Source: Desulfuromonas sp964536375
GTDB lineage: Bacteria > Desulfobacterota > Desulfuromonadia > Desulfuromonadales > Desulfuromonadaceae
Direction of reading: 5' to 3'
DNA: 64,000 nucleotides
Assembly: GCA_964536375.1 (NCBI GenBank)
Contig: CAZHXF010000003.1
Location: 1 to 64,000, forward strand
Positions 8,586 to 18,224 of the stretch are shown one piece after another. Within the stretch, counting starts at the first letter, position 1; every line of letters starts with the position of its first letter. Under the pieces are notes generated by a model. It was given only the letters and a program-made list of their open reading frames with translations. It had not been told where the DNA came from and searched no databases. The position numbers and the translations under genes are program-made.

Positions 8586-11500
8586 ATGGCTGTTGCGCGT
8601 CCTGTTGCTGTTATCATTTCTGTTGTTGGTAAAGCTTATGTTCGCCATGAAAATGGTGAGCTAGTTGAACTTAAAACTGGCGACATTCTCCTTGAAGGGC
8701 AGGTGGTGATCACCTCTGCTGATGGTCGTGTAGAACTCGATTTCGGTGGTGGGTCGCCGTTTTCGTTGCAGCCTAATCAAACCGTGCAGATGACCGCAGA
8801 GCTATCAGAGTCCTTGCAGCCCAGCATTGAGGAAAGCGCCCTCCAGGAAGATAGCTTTGCTCAGATCGTTCAAACTCTCGAAAATGGTGGTGACCTAGAC
8901 GCTGTTATTGAAGCACCTGGCGCAGGACCGGCAGGTAGTAACGATTCTGGTAATAACTTTGTTCGGCTAACCAATATAATTGAAGAACTCGATCCTGCAC
9001 AAATATTGACCAGCCAAGCTGTAGCTGAAGAGATTCTTGTTGATGATCCATTTCAGACTGATGATTTGTTGGGGGATGACAATGCCACAGCGACAACAAC
9101 GTCAACAGTAACCGTAGGCGATGTCAATGATGGTCCAACAATCACCGCGGAAAACGGTTCAATCGACGAAGATTCCGGCTCTGTCACCGTTGCGTTTACC
9201 GCTGCCGATGTCGATGGCACCATAGTTTCCACCACAGCAACCGTGCCAGCAGATCAAGGTACAGTGGTTGTCAATGATGATGGTACCTATACCTTCACCC
9301 CAGCAGAAAACTTCTTTGGTGATGCAACCGTTACTCTAGTAACAATAGATAACGACAATGCCACAGCGACAACAACGTCAACAGTAACCGTAGGCGATGT
9401 CAATGATGAGACAGTAGTTGTAGCAGATACAGCAACTATCAATGAAGATAATTCCGTAGATATCTCAGTACTTACAAATGATACAGATGTAGACGGCAAT
9501 GCCGCCACACTGGTTTCTGCTACCAATGGCACCAACGGTACCACGACAGTAAACGCAGCCACTGGAGTGGTAACCTATACTCCCAATGCCGATTTTTCTG
9601 GAACGGATACATTCACTTATGAAAACTCAGAAGGGAACTCTGAGTCTGTAACTGTAAACATAGTTGCTGTTGCTGATGCACCTACATTACACATAACAAG
9701 TGATGTTGTGACTGCACAGTCAATTACCGTAGATAATGTAACTGATAATACTGGTGGTTATCAAGTTACCGCGCTTGCTTCTGATGGTTCATTATCTACT
9801 ATTAGTATAAATACTTCACCTGTAGGTTTTGGGGTAACTGGTCGCGCATCTGGTGCTGATAGTGAACTTGGATACAGTAGTGCTGATGGTGCTTCAGAGC
9901 AAATAGTGATTGATTTTGATGCTCCTATTTCTTCAATTGATATTTCATTTGCATGGAAGAATGCATCTGAAAATGCAATATATACATTTTACAATAATGG
10001 TGAAGAAGTCGGAACTGGTATTAGTGTTGGTGGAAATGATCGGATAGACCCTGCTGTTACACTAAAGCCATTAGATGGATTACTTTTTGATCAAGTTGTA
10101 TTTACGGCTCCTGCCGGAGGAAATCATGATTATCTTATTCATTCAATTGACTATGAAAAGATCGATGTAACTACAGCCCCGATTGTAATAGATGAAGGTA
10201 GTTCAGTAGGTCTTAATATTGCATCTAGTTTATCAGATACAGATGGTTCAGAATCTTTAGAGATTTCAATAAAAGATATCCCCGAAGGTTTTACAATTTC
10301 AGACGGAATCAATTCTTTTACAGCAAATACTACTAGTACGAGTATCGATATTACCAATTGGGATTTAAATAATCTAACATTGGGCACGATGGATGTTGAT
10401 GCGACTACTGTATATACGCTACATGTTGTTTCAACAAGTACTGAGTCAGCAAATAGTGACAATGCTTCTACAACATTACCGGTAGAGGTTACAGTTGTTT
10501 CTCAAAACGAACTATCAGTACTCTTAGCAGATACAGCAACTACAAATGAAGATGTAGCAGTAGATATCTCAGTACTTGCAAATGATACCGATGTAGATGG
10601 CAACGCCGCCACACTCGTTTCCGCAACAAACGGAACAAACGGTACCACTACAGTAAACGCCATTACTGGAGTCGTTACCTATACTCCTAACTCTGACTTC
10701 TTTGGAACGGATACGTTTACTTACACTAATAGTGAGAATAATTCAGCGTCTGTAACGGTAACTGTGAATCCTCTTAATGATGCACCAGTAGCAAACGTAG
10801 AATCAGTTACAGTCGTTGAAGATGGAAGTGTCGAAATTGATGTATTATTAAACGATACCGACTTAGATGGAACAATTGATCCAACAACCGTCACCATCAC
10901 TACACAGCCTATACACGGAACAGTATCTGTAAACGGAACGACTGGTGAAGTAACTTATGCACCAACTGGAGATTACAATGGAGCTGATAGCTTCGCTTAT
11001 ACTGTAAAAGATAATGATGGAACAACTTCAGCACCAGCTACGGTGAGCTTAACGGTAACAGATGTAAATGATCCACCTGACGCAGTGAATGATAACTTAT
11101 CTACTAGTGGTGCAGGTGAAGTTCTTGTTTCAGAAAACTTTGAAGGTGGTGCTGAGGGTTGGAATGATAATACTACAACTGAGACTGCTGGAAATGCTTC
11201 TAACTTCCTCGGAAGATTTGGTGGATCAAATGGAGAAGAAGCTGTATCTAAAGTATTTAACTTAGGTGTGGAACATGCGGGTGAGAGTGTCATTATCAAG
11301 TTTGATATGTATGAGATAGACTCTTGGGATGATGAGTTTTTTAACGTATTTGTAAACGGAGAAGAGGTTGCCAGTGATGCAATGTCTCACTTTGGTCGAA
11401 CTTGGAGCAACCTTGCGACCGATGAAGAAGATGGTGGAGAAGCTATTGATAATATAGGAAGCTCTGGAGCTCCTCACTTAGATAATGATGAAGTACACTC

Positions 11501-14500
11501 GTACGAAGTTCAAGCTATTGTGGATAGCAATGGAGAGGTAAAGCTAGGATTTGGCTCAACACTCAATCAATCTTTAAGTGATGAATCTTATGGTATAGAC
11601 AATCTTGTAATTAGTTCAGGTGCAGATTGGTCTTCACAATCATCTGCTACAGAAGATACTGCTATGACTATATATGCTGCGGATATTTTGGCTAATGATA
11701 GTGATGTAGATGGTGATGTAATAACCCTTACAGCCGTAAATGCTTCTGATGACACACACGGAACAGTAAGCTTGGATCAAAATGGTAATGTAATCTTTAC
11801 ACCAGATGCAGACTATAACGGAGAAGCATCATTTACATACACAATAGAAGATGGCAAGGGTGGAACAGACACAGCTACTGTTAGCTTTAACGTAGATGCA
11901 GTCAATGATGCACCAGTAGCCACGGATCTTGTCTTTACGGCAGCAGAGGACACACCGTTGAATGTTGTATTGACGGCGACTGATGTGGAGAATGATATTG
12001 ATCATTTTGTGATCAATGTATTGCCAACAGATGGTGTTCTTTATAGCCACTATGTTGGCGAAGGGAATCCTTTAAACGATGTATACGAAGCTGGTACTGA
12101 GATAATCGCAACAAATGGTCAGGCAGTTTTAGTTTTTGTCCCTGTTGCCAATGAGTCAGGTAGTGATGCCTATGCCGGTAGCGATGTCGGCAATCAACAG
12201 TCAGATTATGCTCGTTTTGATTACGTTGTTTTTGATGTAGATGGCAATTCGGATAATGCCATGGTGACAATAGATGTAACACCCGTTGCTGACACGCCTA
12301 CTTTAACGATTACTGATTCCGACTTTAATTATACAACAGATGTTGAAGAATTTACTTACGGTGGTACGTGGACGGGTAATGCCCTTGCTACGGGATTAAC
12401 TGGTGGTATTTGGCATACTGACAATCCAGATGGAAAAATAGAAATTGGACAGGAAAATACATATTTAAAGAATCAGGTTACAACTAACGATGTAGTTGAG
12501 TTGGAAGGTAATCGTGGTGATTCCTCCAATCTTTACACTGTGATCAGTGCCGAAGCTGGAGAGACTTATCAGTTGTCGTTCCAGTTTTCACCTAGATCTG
12601 GGCATGTAAATGATTCTACTATTTATGTAAAACTTACAGATACTGAGAATCATGTAGAAACTCTTATGACCCTCGAAAGCGATACTGTTGCATTGCAGGA
12701 TTATTCGCTGACAATCCCTGTTTCTGCAACAGGGACTTATAGGCTTGAATTTGTTTCTGCGGATCAAAATAGTACAGGTGGAGTGCTCGATAATATCCAA
12801 CTGGAACAACTTGCTAATACAGGGATAGAAGGGGAGCTGGTAAGACTGTCCACAATATCGGCTGGATTGAATGATGATGATGAGTCTGAGCTGTTGGCAA
12901 TCCATATATCAGGTATTCCAAATGGTGCAATTCTGAGTGATGGCATCCATAGTGGAACAGGTGAAGTTGATGTTGTCGGCTGGGATCTGACTAATTTAAC
13001 TATTAGTGGGCTCGAAGAAGGAACTTATGAGCTCACAGTTACCGCCAGTGCTAAGGAGGTTTCGAATGGTCAAGTTGCAGAAACCTCGGATATAATTGAA
13101 GTTACCATTCTTACTGGGTCTGGTTATCCTAGCATCGTCAATGATCCAACTGTCATCGTCGATGATGTTGTCGAAACTGTCGAAGACAGTGCTATAGAGA
13201 TCTTCGTGTTGAATAATGACACTGATACTGACGGCAACAATGCGACCTTAGTTTCCGCTAGCAACGGTGCTCATGGTACGACCAGCGTTGACACCGCCAC
13301 CGGCATTGTTACTTACACTCCTGCGGCTGATTACACAGGCGCAGACAGCTTCACCTACACCAACAGCGAAGGCAACATTGGTATCGTCACCGTTTCTGTC
13401 ACTCCAGAACCATTCTTAGACGCTGTTGATGACACCGTTGTTGCGGTGGAAGATACTGTCTTTACCTCCGTAATTGATTTAGATGCAAATGATATGGTTT
13501 CAAGCGGTCTTGAATTGAGTGTTGTGCCAGGAACGTTTACAACGTTTCAGGGCGGAAGCGTGGTTCTTGCTGCTGACGGTTCTTATACCTATACACCGGC
13601 GTTGAATTTTAGCGGTAGCGATAGTGTTGATTATACTGTGACTGATGGTGTGTCTACAGATGTTGGTAAATTAACGATCGATGTCACTCCTGTGGCAGAT
13701 AGTCTATCGCCGACAGCTGGCAACGCTTCAATTGTAATTGGTAACCCCTTAGTGAATACCGGTATTTTAAATGCTGACTTAGATGAAAACGCTGCAACAG
13801 ATGTATTCGAATATAAAGGGTTAGTCATAACGTCATCAACAGATGTATTGAACTTTACACCAGGACTTGGGATAGGGATTGAGACTTCTAATAATGACGC
13901 CAATCAATTGGATTATGGTGAGGTGTTAAGTATTACGTTGCCCAATTCAGTGACTTCATTGGCGTTACAAGTTAAAAGTATTGTGGATGAAGAGATAGTT
14001 ATAACCGCTAAAGGTCAGGATGGCTCGACGATTGTCTGGACTTTTATGGATGTGAAAAATAGTCTAGCAGACGTAGCGACAAGAACGATAACCGATGCGA
14101 ATGGAGATCTTGTCTCAACGGTTGACGTCTCTACAGATATGCTCCTTGCAAATGGTAATGCTAGTGACCATTTAACTCTAACAAGTCCAATAGCCTTTAC
14201 CCATCTAACCATTGTAGATAATAATGTTGCTGGAGGGGGCTTTTCACTTGAAAATATTTCTGATCCAAATGCAGCATCTACAGGGTTTACATACCCTGTA
14301 GAAATTAACGGTGTATTGCAGGATGTTGATGGCAGCGAAGCAATCACTGAAGTTTCATTGAGTGGTTTTCCAGAAGACTCGGTGTTGACTTTTGTGGATG
14401 TGAATGGGGACACGGTTAATATCAATCCATCATCAGTGACAGCAGATGGAAGTGATGTTTTTGAATTAGATCCTGGGCTATTAGTCAATTTCTTTGATGG

Positions 14501-15101
14501 AACAACATTTGTTGACAATGTGTATTTGACTACGCCCGAGATATTGGACAGCGCATTTAAACCGACAATGATGGTCACCACGGGTGAAGAGTCCAATGGT
14601 AGTGAGGCACTTACGATCATTGGAGGGACAGATAGTTCTACATTATCGGGTGGATCTGGCAATGATTACATTGATGGTGGTGACGGTGATGACATCATTA
14701 GCGGTGGTGAGGGCGATGATCAATTGATCGGGGGGCTTGGTGCCGATACCTTTAAGTGGGAATTGAATGATTTGGGTTCAACTGATAAACCTGCCAATGA
14801 CACCGTTATGGATTTTGATACCGTAAATGATAGTGATGCGCTAGATCTGGGTGATATCCTTTCAAATGTAGAGAGTGATAACCTAGACAGTTATCTTCAT
14901 TTTGAACAATCGGGTAATGACACAGTGGTACATGTGAGTAGTACTGGTGATCTCGCCAACGCTGAGGATCAAACGATTACCCTTAATGATGTTAGTATGG
15001 ATAGTTTGACTGATTCAGCACTGACAGATATTGCTGGTGATAGTCTGGATGCAACAATCATTGCTGACATGATCAATAATGGTAAGTTGATTACAGACTA
15101 G
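8586..15101 (+). CDS. lapA: LapA-type RTX adhesin with N-terminal retention module
   Basis: Giant secreted adhesin of 2171 residues. The N-terminal retention module (1-140; ISVVGKAYV...GDILLEGQVV) should plug in the outer-membrane pore. Next comes the Gly-rich linker where LapG normally cuts; here it reads PGAG (111-114) rather than the di-alanine form. Cadherin/VCBS-like repeats (NDTDVDG...VTYTP...DSFTY) lie at about 277-355, 646-725, 738-830, 1019-1108, 1526-1608 and 1617-1705. Two jelly-roll-like segments (about 845-1010 and 1260-1390) may bind glycans. T1SS-143-like units occur at about 535-640 and 1890-2015. RTX calcium repeats (SGGSGNDYIDGGDGDD) lie near 2020-2050, followed by a C-terminal secretion signal. 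The gene is an internal mosaic with direct nucleotide repeats. It is shorter than Pseudomonas LapA. Confidence 0.92.
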   Translation: MAVARPVAVIISVVGKAYVRHENGELVELKTGDILLEGQVVITSADGRVELDFGGGSPFSLQPNQTVQMTAELSESLQPSIEESALQEDSFAQIVQTLENGGDLDAVIEAPGAGPAGSNDSGNNFVRLTNIIEELDPAQILTSQAVAEEILVDDPFQTDDLLGDDNATATTTSTVTVGDVNDGPTITAENGSIDEDSGSVTVAFTAADVDGTIVSTTATVPADQGTVVVNDDGTYTFTPAENFFGDATVTLVTIDNDNATATTTSTVTVGDVNDETVVVADTATINEDNSVDISVLTNDTDVDGNAATLVSATNGTNGTTTVNAATGVVTYTPNADFSGTDTFTYENSEGNSESVTVNIVAVADAPTLHITSDVVTAQSITVDNVTDNTGGYQVTALASDGSLSTISINTSPVGFGVTGRASGADSELGYSSADGASEQIVIDFDAPISSIDISFAWKNASENAIYTFYNNGEEVGTGISVGGNDRIDPAVTLKPLDGLLFDQVVFTAPAGGNHDYLIHSIDYEKIDVTTAPIVIDEGSSVGLNIASSLSDTDGSESLEISIKDIPEGFTISDGINSFTANTTSTSIDITNWDLNNLTLGTMDVDATTVYTLHVVSTSTESANSDNASTTLPVEVTVVSQNELSVLLADTATTNEDVAVDISVLANDTDVDGNAATLVSATNGTNGTTTVNAITGVVTYTPNSDFFGTDTFTYTNSENNSASVTVTVNPLNDAPVANVESVTVVEDGSVEIDVLLNDTDLDGTIDPTTVTITTQPIHGTVSVNGTTGEVTYAPTGDYNGADSFAYTVKDNDGTTSAPATVSLTVTDVNDPPDAVNDNLSTSGAGEVLVSENFEGGAEGWNDNTTTETAGNASNFLGRFGGSNGEEAVSKVFNLGVEHAGESVIIKFDMYEIDSWDDEFFNVFVNGEEVASDAMSHFGRTWSNLATDEEDGGEAIDNIGSSGAPHLDNDEVHSYEVQAIVDSNGEVKLGFGSTLNQSLSDESYGIDNLVISSGADWSSQSSATEDTAMTIYAADILANDSDVDGDVITLTAVNASDDTHGTVSLDQNGNVIFTPDADYNGEASFTYTIEDGKGGTDTATVSFNVDAVNDAPVATDLVFTAAEDTPLNVVLTATDVENDIDHFVINVLPTDGVLYSHYVGEGNPLNDVYEAGTEIIATNGQAVLVFVPVANESGSDAYAGSDVGNQQSDYARFDYVVFDVDGNSDNAMVTIDVTPVADTPTLTITDSDFNYTTDVEEFTYGGTWTGNALATGLTGGIWHTDNPDGKIEIGQENTYLKNQVTTNDVVELEGNRGDSSNLYTVISAEAGETYQLSFQFSPRSGHVNDSTIYVKLTDTENHVETLMTLESDTVALQDYSLTIPVSATGTYRLEFVSADQNSTGGVLDNIQLEQLANTGIEGELVRLSTISAGLNDDDESELLAIHISGIPNGAILSDGIHSGTGEVDVVGWDLTNLTISGLEEGTYELTVTASAKEVSNGQVAETSDIIEVTILTGSGYPSIVNDPTVIVDDVVETVEDSAIEIFVLNNDTDTDGNNATLVSASNGAHGTTSVDTATGIVTYTPAADYTGADSFTYTNSEGNIGIVTVSVTPEPFLDAVDDTVVAVEDTVFTSVIDLDANDMVSSGLELSVVPGTFTTFQGGSVVLAADGSYTYTPALNFSGSDSVDYTVTDGVSTDVGKLTIDVTPVADSLSPTAGNASIVIGNPLVNTGILNADLDENAATDVFEYKGLVITSSTDVLNFTPGLGIGIETSNNDANQLDYGEVLSITLPNSVTSLALQVKSIVDEEIVITAKGQDGSTIVWTFMDVKNSLADVATRTITDANGDLVSTVDVSTDMLLANGNASDHLTLTSPIAFTHLTIVDNNVAGGGFSLENISDPNAASTGFTYPVEINGVLQDVDGSEAITEVSLSGFPEDSVLTFVDVNGDTVNINPSSVTADGSDVFELDPGLLVNFFDGTTFVDNVYLTTPEILDSAFKPTMMVTTGEESNGSEALTIIGGTDSSTLSGGSGNDYIDGGDGDDIISGGEGDDQLIGGLGADTFKWELNDLGSTDKPANDTVMDFDTVNDSDALDLGDILSNVESDNLDSYLHFEQSGNDTVVHVSSTGDLANAEDQTITLNDVSMDSLTDSALTDIAGDSLDATIIADMINNGKLITD
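9078..9132 (+). repeat. 55-bp perfect direct repeat, copy 1 (inside adhesin gene)
   Basis: The segment starting GACAATGCCACAGCGACAAC and ending GATGTCAATGATG occurs identically at 9354-9408, in the same reading frame (encoding NATATTTSTVTVGDVND). Recombination between the copies would remove 276 bp (92 codons) in frame. Confidence 0.9.
9354..9408 (+). repeat. 55-bp perfect direct repeat, copy 2 (inside adhesin gene)
   Basis: Second identical copy of the 9078-9132 segment. It marks the boundary between the first VCBS-like unit and the following cadherin-like unit. Complete identity at the DNA level suggests recent duplication or gene conversion. Confidence 0.9.
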
Positions 15102-15307
15102 GCGGGTGACAGGATGGTTGATGCAAACAAAGATGTGAGAGCGATATTCTTGTTGCCAGTAGCTCGATTCACTTTGCCGATTTTCTGAACCGGCGCAACA
15201 GAAGTTATTTGATTGCCGCACGTTACGTCAGCAGCGTGTTGCTTGACGTTGTTTGCTGAGGATGCCGAGCAATGTTTTTGATGTAAAGTAGAGATTTTGA
15301 AATAAAA
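15102..15307. other. gap after the adhesin gene
   Basis: About 200 bases without a supported gene between the adhesin stop and the shared terminator. An ATG at 15113 opens only 24 codons, and no RNA gene or repeat was recognised. Confidence 0.4.
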
Positions 15308-15344
15308 ATGACCGTAGCAGTTGATCTGCTACGGTCATTTTTTT
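15308..15344. terminator. bidirectional terminator between lapA and lapD
   Basis: Perfect 12-bp stem: ATGACCGTAGCA (15308-15319) and TGCTACGGTCAT (15327-15338) with a 7-nt loop. It is followed by a T-run on the plus strand and preceded by A-rich sequence, which gives a T-run on the minus strand. It sits between the convergent lapA-like and lapD-like genes and can serve both. Confidence 0.9.
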
Positions 15345-15364
15345 GTGAATGAAAGACGGGCGGG

Positions 15365-17296
15365 CTAGACTTCTTGATTCGTTAGCGTAATGGCGGGACC
15401 GGTCATGCCGTCTAGACCGATATTCCCGAGGCATTGGCGTTCTTCACTGCTTTCGACCCCTTCGGCAATTACGATCAGGCCGATAGTGTGTGAAATGGTG
15501 CACAGATTACGCAGTAGTGTTTGATTTGGTTGGTTGTTGTCGATATCGCGAATCAAGGCTGCATCAACTTTGAGGTAATCTAAGCCAAGATCGTGCAATT
15601 TGCTCAACCTAGCAAACTGAGTGCCAACATGTTCGAGGCCGATCTTGCAGCCGAAAGGTTTCAGCTCATGGCAAAATTGCTTAAATTCATCAAAGTATCG
15701 GTACGCACCATATTCTGAAACTTCGAGCCAGAGTTTCTCGGCTGCTAGTGGGTGTTGTTTGAGTTGCTGAATGAGTGTATGACGAAATGATAGATCGCAC
15801 ATGGCTTGGTGAGACAAGTTGATTCCTTGTGGCGCACCGTTTTTGTTGCTATCGCTTATGTTAGCTAATGCTTTGGTGATAATGCATTGATCAAATTGTG
15901 GCAGTAAGCCGCTGCTGGCAGCAAATGGGATAACGATGCCTGAATTGCACCAGCTGTTGTCGATAAGAACTCGTGATGGTGCTTCCATGTGAATCAGCTT
16001 GCCGTTCATATCTGTTACCGGGTATTGATCCAAAGTTATGGTGTCATGGTCGATGGCAGTTACAATGGCGTCGCGCCATGCTGCGTGATTGGTAAGCGTT
16101 ACGCGATAGCTTTCTGCTCGAATCACCTCAACCGTTGATGCCCCTTTTTGTTCGGCAGCGGCAAGTGCGTTATCGGTGCGGGATAAAATTGCCGAGAGCG
16201 AATCTCCTTGATCAAATGTCGTGGCACCAACGGGGAGCAGTAGTTCAGTGGTGTGGTCGATGGTGTTGATGAGCTGATGTAGTTGTTCAGATACCTGCAG
16301 GGCAAGGTTGTGCGCATTGTTATGATCGAAAGCGAGGAGTGAAAAGTCGCTACCATTGAGTCGCCCCGCAATCCAATTTGGCTGTTGTTGACACAATGCC
16401 GAGAGCTTTTGCCCCATGAGCCCAAGAAGCTGATCCACTTTCTGCCGACCTAACGCCGCATTGAGTTGCTCCAGTTCACTAAATCTGGCGATGATGAGTG
16501 TTCCTGCTCCGCTGGAATCGTTGTCGCTGGTGATCGATTTGAGCTGATTGAAAAACTGTTGCCGATTTAGCAATCCCGTGACATTGTCGTAATGGGCCTG
16601 TTGACGCAATTGTTCTAAGCGTTGTTCTTCTTCTGCTAACGTTTGCTCGACTTTACTTGATAAGTGGTTCATGGCACTGACAACTGCACGAAATTCTAGG
16701 GTCTTAGGCTCATGGATGCGAATGAATTTGCGCTGTCCGATCGCTTGCGCCTGAATGATGACATCATCAAGCGGTCGTGTGATCCGTTTTAAGATTAGGC
16801 TGCCCATGCATCCGCTAAAGAGTAGGCTTGCCATAAACCATAGCGACAATTGTTGTGTTTGTTGCCAGAGCGACTGGTAGGCAAAACGGCTGTGACTTTG
16901 TAGCTCTAGTATGCCAAAGACCAACCAGCCATTTTGAATTGTGGCCACTCCTGGTTCTACCTGTATTGGAACTAAGCGTTGAAACCACTTAGGTACATCA
17001 CTAGGCAGCGGTGGATTAACCCGTTCTATAATCAATTTACCTTCAGGGTCATTAATGCGGATATACTGATAGTGACCGCTGTCAAATTGAGCACTAATCA
17101 GTAACTCTAGGCTACTTAATTCCTTATCAAATTGTGAAATTGACAGGGCAAGTGCGCTGACGTTGTCCTGGTTTTGCAAATACAATTGTTGGCGCAAGTA
17201 GTCTCGTGCTGTTAGGGTACTGATGGTAAAGGTGATGCTGAGAATTATGACTAGCATTACCCCCAGTGATATCCACAATTGTTTATTTAGTGACAT
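15365..17296 (-). CDS. lapD: LapD-like degenerate GGDEF-EAL c-di-GMP receptor
   Basis: Inner-membrane receptor that, when cytoplasmic c-di-GMP is high, sequesters the LapG protease in the periplasm. Order: TM1 (about 7-27), periplasmic LapD_MoxY_N domain (about 30-148) with a conserved-looking Trp in NGWLVFG (W124), TM2 (about 152-170), HAMP (about 170-225), GGDEF domain (about 230-360) and EAL domain (about 390-640). The GGDEF site reads NGSDF and the EAL site MEAPS. Both are degenerate, fitting a receptor rather than an enzyme. At 643 residues it matches LapD. It lies 18 bases downstream of lapG on the same strand, so the two form an operon. Confidence 0.92.
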   Translation of the reverse strand: MSLNKQLWISLGVMLVIILSITFTISTLTARDYLRQQLYLQNQDNVSALALSISQFDKELSSLELLISAQFDSGHYQYIRINDPEGKLIIERVNPPLPSDVPKWFQRLVPIQVEPGVATIQNGWLVFGILELQSHSRFAYQSLWQQTQQLSLWFMASLLFSGCMGSLILKRITRPLDDVIIQAQAIGQRKFIRIHEPKTLEFRAVVSAMNHLSSKVEQTLAEEEQRLEQLRQQAHYDNVTGLLNRQQFFNQLKSITSDNDSSGAGTLIIARFSELEQLNAALGRQKVDQLLGLMGQKLSALCQQQPNWIAGRLNGSDFSLLAFDHNNAHNLALQVSEQLHQLINTIDHTTELLLPVGATTFDQGDSLSAILSRTDNALAAAEQKGASTVEVIRAESYRVTLTNHAAWRDAIVTAIDHDTITLDQYPVTDMNGKLIHMEAPSRVLIDNSWCNSGIVIPFAASSGLLPQFDQCIITKALANISDSNKNGAPQGINLSHQAMCDLSFRHTLIQQLKQHPLAAEKLWLEVSEYGAYRYFDEFKQFCHELKPFGCKIGLEHVGTQFARLSKLHDLGLDYLKVDAALIRDIDNNQPNQTLLRNLCTISHTIGLIVIAEGVESSEERQCLGNIGLDGMTGPAITLTNQEV

Positions 17297-17314
17297 ATTC
17301 TAAAACCTTTCATT

Positions 17315-18031
17315 TCAAGGCTGCGTGTCTTGAAGCTGAATCCCTTCAGCTTTCATGCGGGTTAAGACGTCACGCCAGTTAGATAGGCGTGACGATGAAT
17401 CTCCAGTTGGTCCTTGTTTACCGTTGATCCACAATTGTTTAGTGTTGAAACTGAAAATTGGTTGCAGGTCAGGGCGTTGTGCTGCGGATAAAACCTCTTG
17501 GCGTAAGTTATCCAGTATGAACGGTTGGCTGCTCGGTGTGGGGTAGTAGCTGAGCACCATGTGGGCCTGGTTCTTGATTCCTGCTGTGGTTATGATCTGC
17601 GCTTTAACGTAGGTTAGTCGGAGTTTTTCAATGGGGACACCGAGAGCATTAAGGGTGATGTATTTAGCGAAGGAGAAGTCTTCACAGTCTCCTTGACCCA
17701 AACCTAGGGTTTCAAGAGGGGTTGCCCAGTAATCAGTTTTCTTCCACGTCAAACGGTCATCAACATACATAATTCGTTGATTAAAGAAATGGTTAATTTT
17801 TTCAAGTTGTTCAGTGACGGGGAGGGTGGCACATTCAATTTGTATTTGGTTCCAAGCGGTAATGGATTGACGACCAGTAAGTCCGTAGCGTTGTTCAGCA
17901 AGATCGTGTAGCTGGCAATAGTTTATGGTGACGGCGAGAGCAAATACGACCGTACAGCTGAATATAAAAGTAGTCAGTACCACTATTCTAATCAGAGGAA
18001 TCTGGTGCCTTAAATAAAGCTTACGTGCCAC
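17315..18031 (-). CDS. lapG: LapG-like periplasmic transglutaminase-fold cysteine protease
   Basis: Bacterial transglutaminase-like cysteine protease (DUF920 family) that cuts the retention module of LapA-type adhesins to release cells from surfaces. An N-terminal membrane or signal segment (about 14-36) places it in the periplasm. The catalytic triad is visible: C116 in GDCEDF, H157 in AHMVL and D174 in ILDN. D115 and E117 flank the Cys like the calcium ligands of Pseudomonas LapG. The start is GTG with AAGGGAAA upstream. First gene of the lapG-lapD operon, divergent from lapE. The active site is intact although its presumed substrate has a non-canonical cut site. Confidence 0.92.
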   Translation of the reverse strand: MARKLYLRHQIPLIRIVVLTTFIFSCTVVFALAVTINYCQLHDLAEQRYGLTGRQSITAWNQIQIECATLPVTEQLEKINHFFNQRIMYVDDRLTWKKTDYWATPLETLGLGQGDCEDFSFAKYITLNALGVPIEKLRLTYVKAQIITTAGIKNQAHMVLSYYPTPSSQPFILDNLRQEVLSAAQRPDLQPIFSFNTKQLWINGKQGPTGDSSSRLSNWRDVLTRMKAEGIQLQDTQP

Positions 18032-18224
18032 AAGTTTTCCCTTGCTGGTGTCAAAAAAAGTTAAAATTTATAGACTGGCAGTATATACTGTCTTACTCAA
18101 AAGGTGTTTGAAATATAGCAAAAGATGACTGATTTTGTACTCTTTTAGCTATACAAAGAAAAAATATCACGTTATAAATAGCATTATTAATTAAGAATAT
18201 TTCTTCGTAATTGTGAGGGTATCA
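18032..18224. promoter_or_regulatory. divergent lapG/lapE intergenic region
   Basis: A very AT-rich 193-base region between the divergent lapG and lapE starts. It must hold promoters for both directions. GAGG at 18215-18218 is the lapE ribosome site, 6 bases before ATG 18225. No individual promoter is confidently assigned. Confidence 0.5.

Noticed and set aside
14015..14662. 215-codon minus-strand frame in the adhesin gene
   Set aside because: Shadow of the adhesin repeats; no ribosome site or family features.
8586..15101. Repeats considered as a CRISPR array
   Set aside because: The repeats are coding, in frame and of domain size; no short regularly spaced repeats or cas genes occur in the window.
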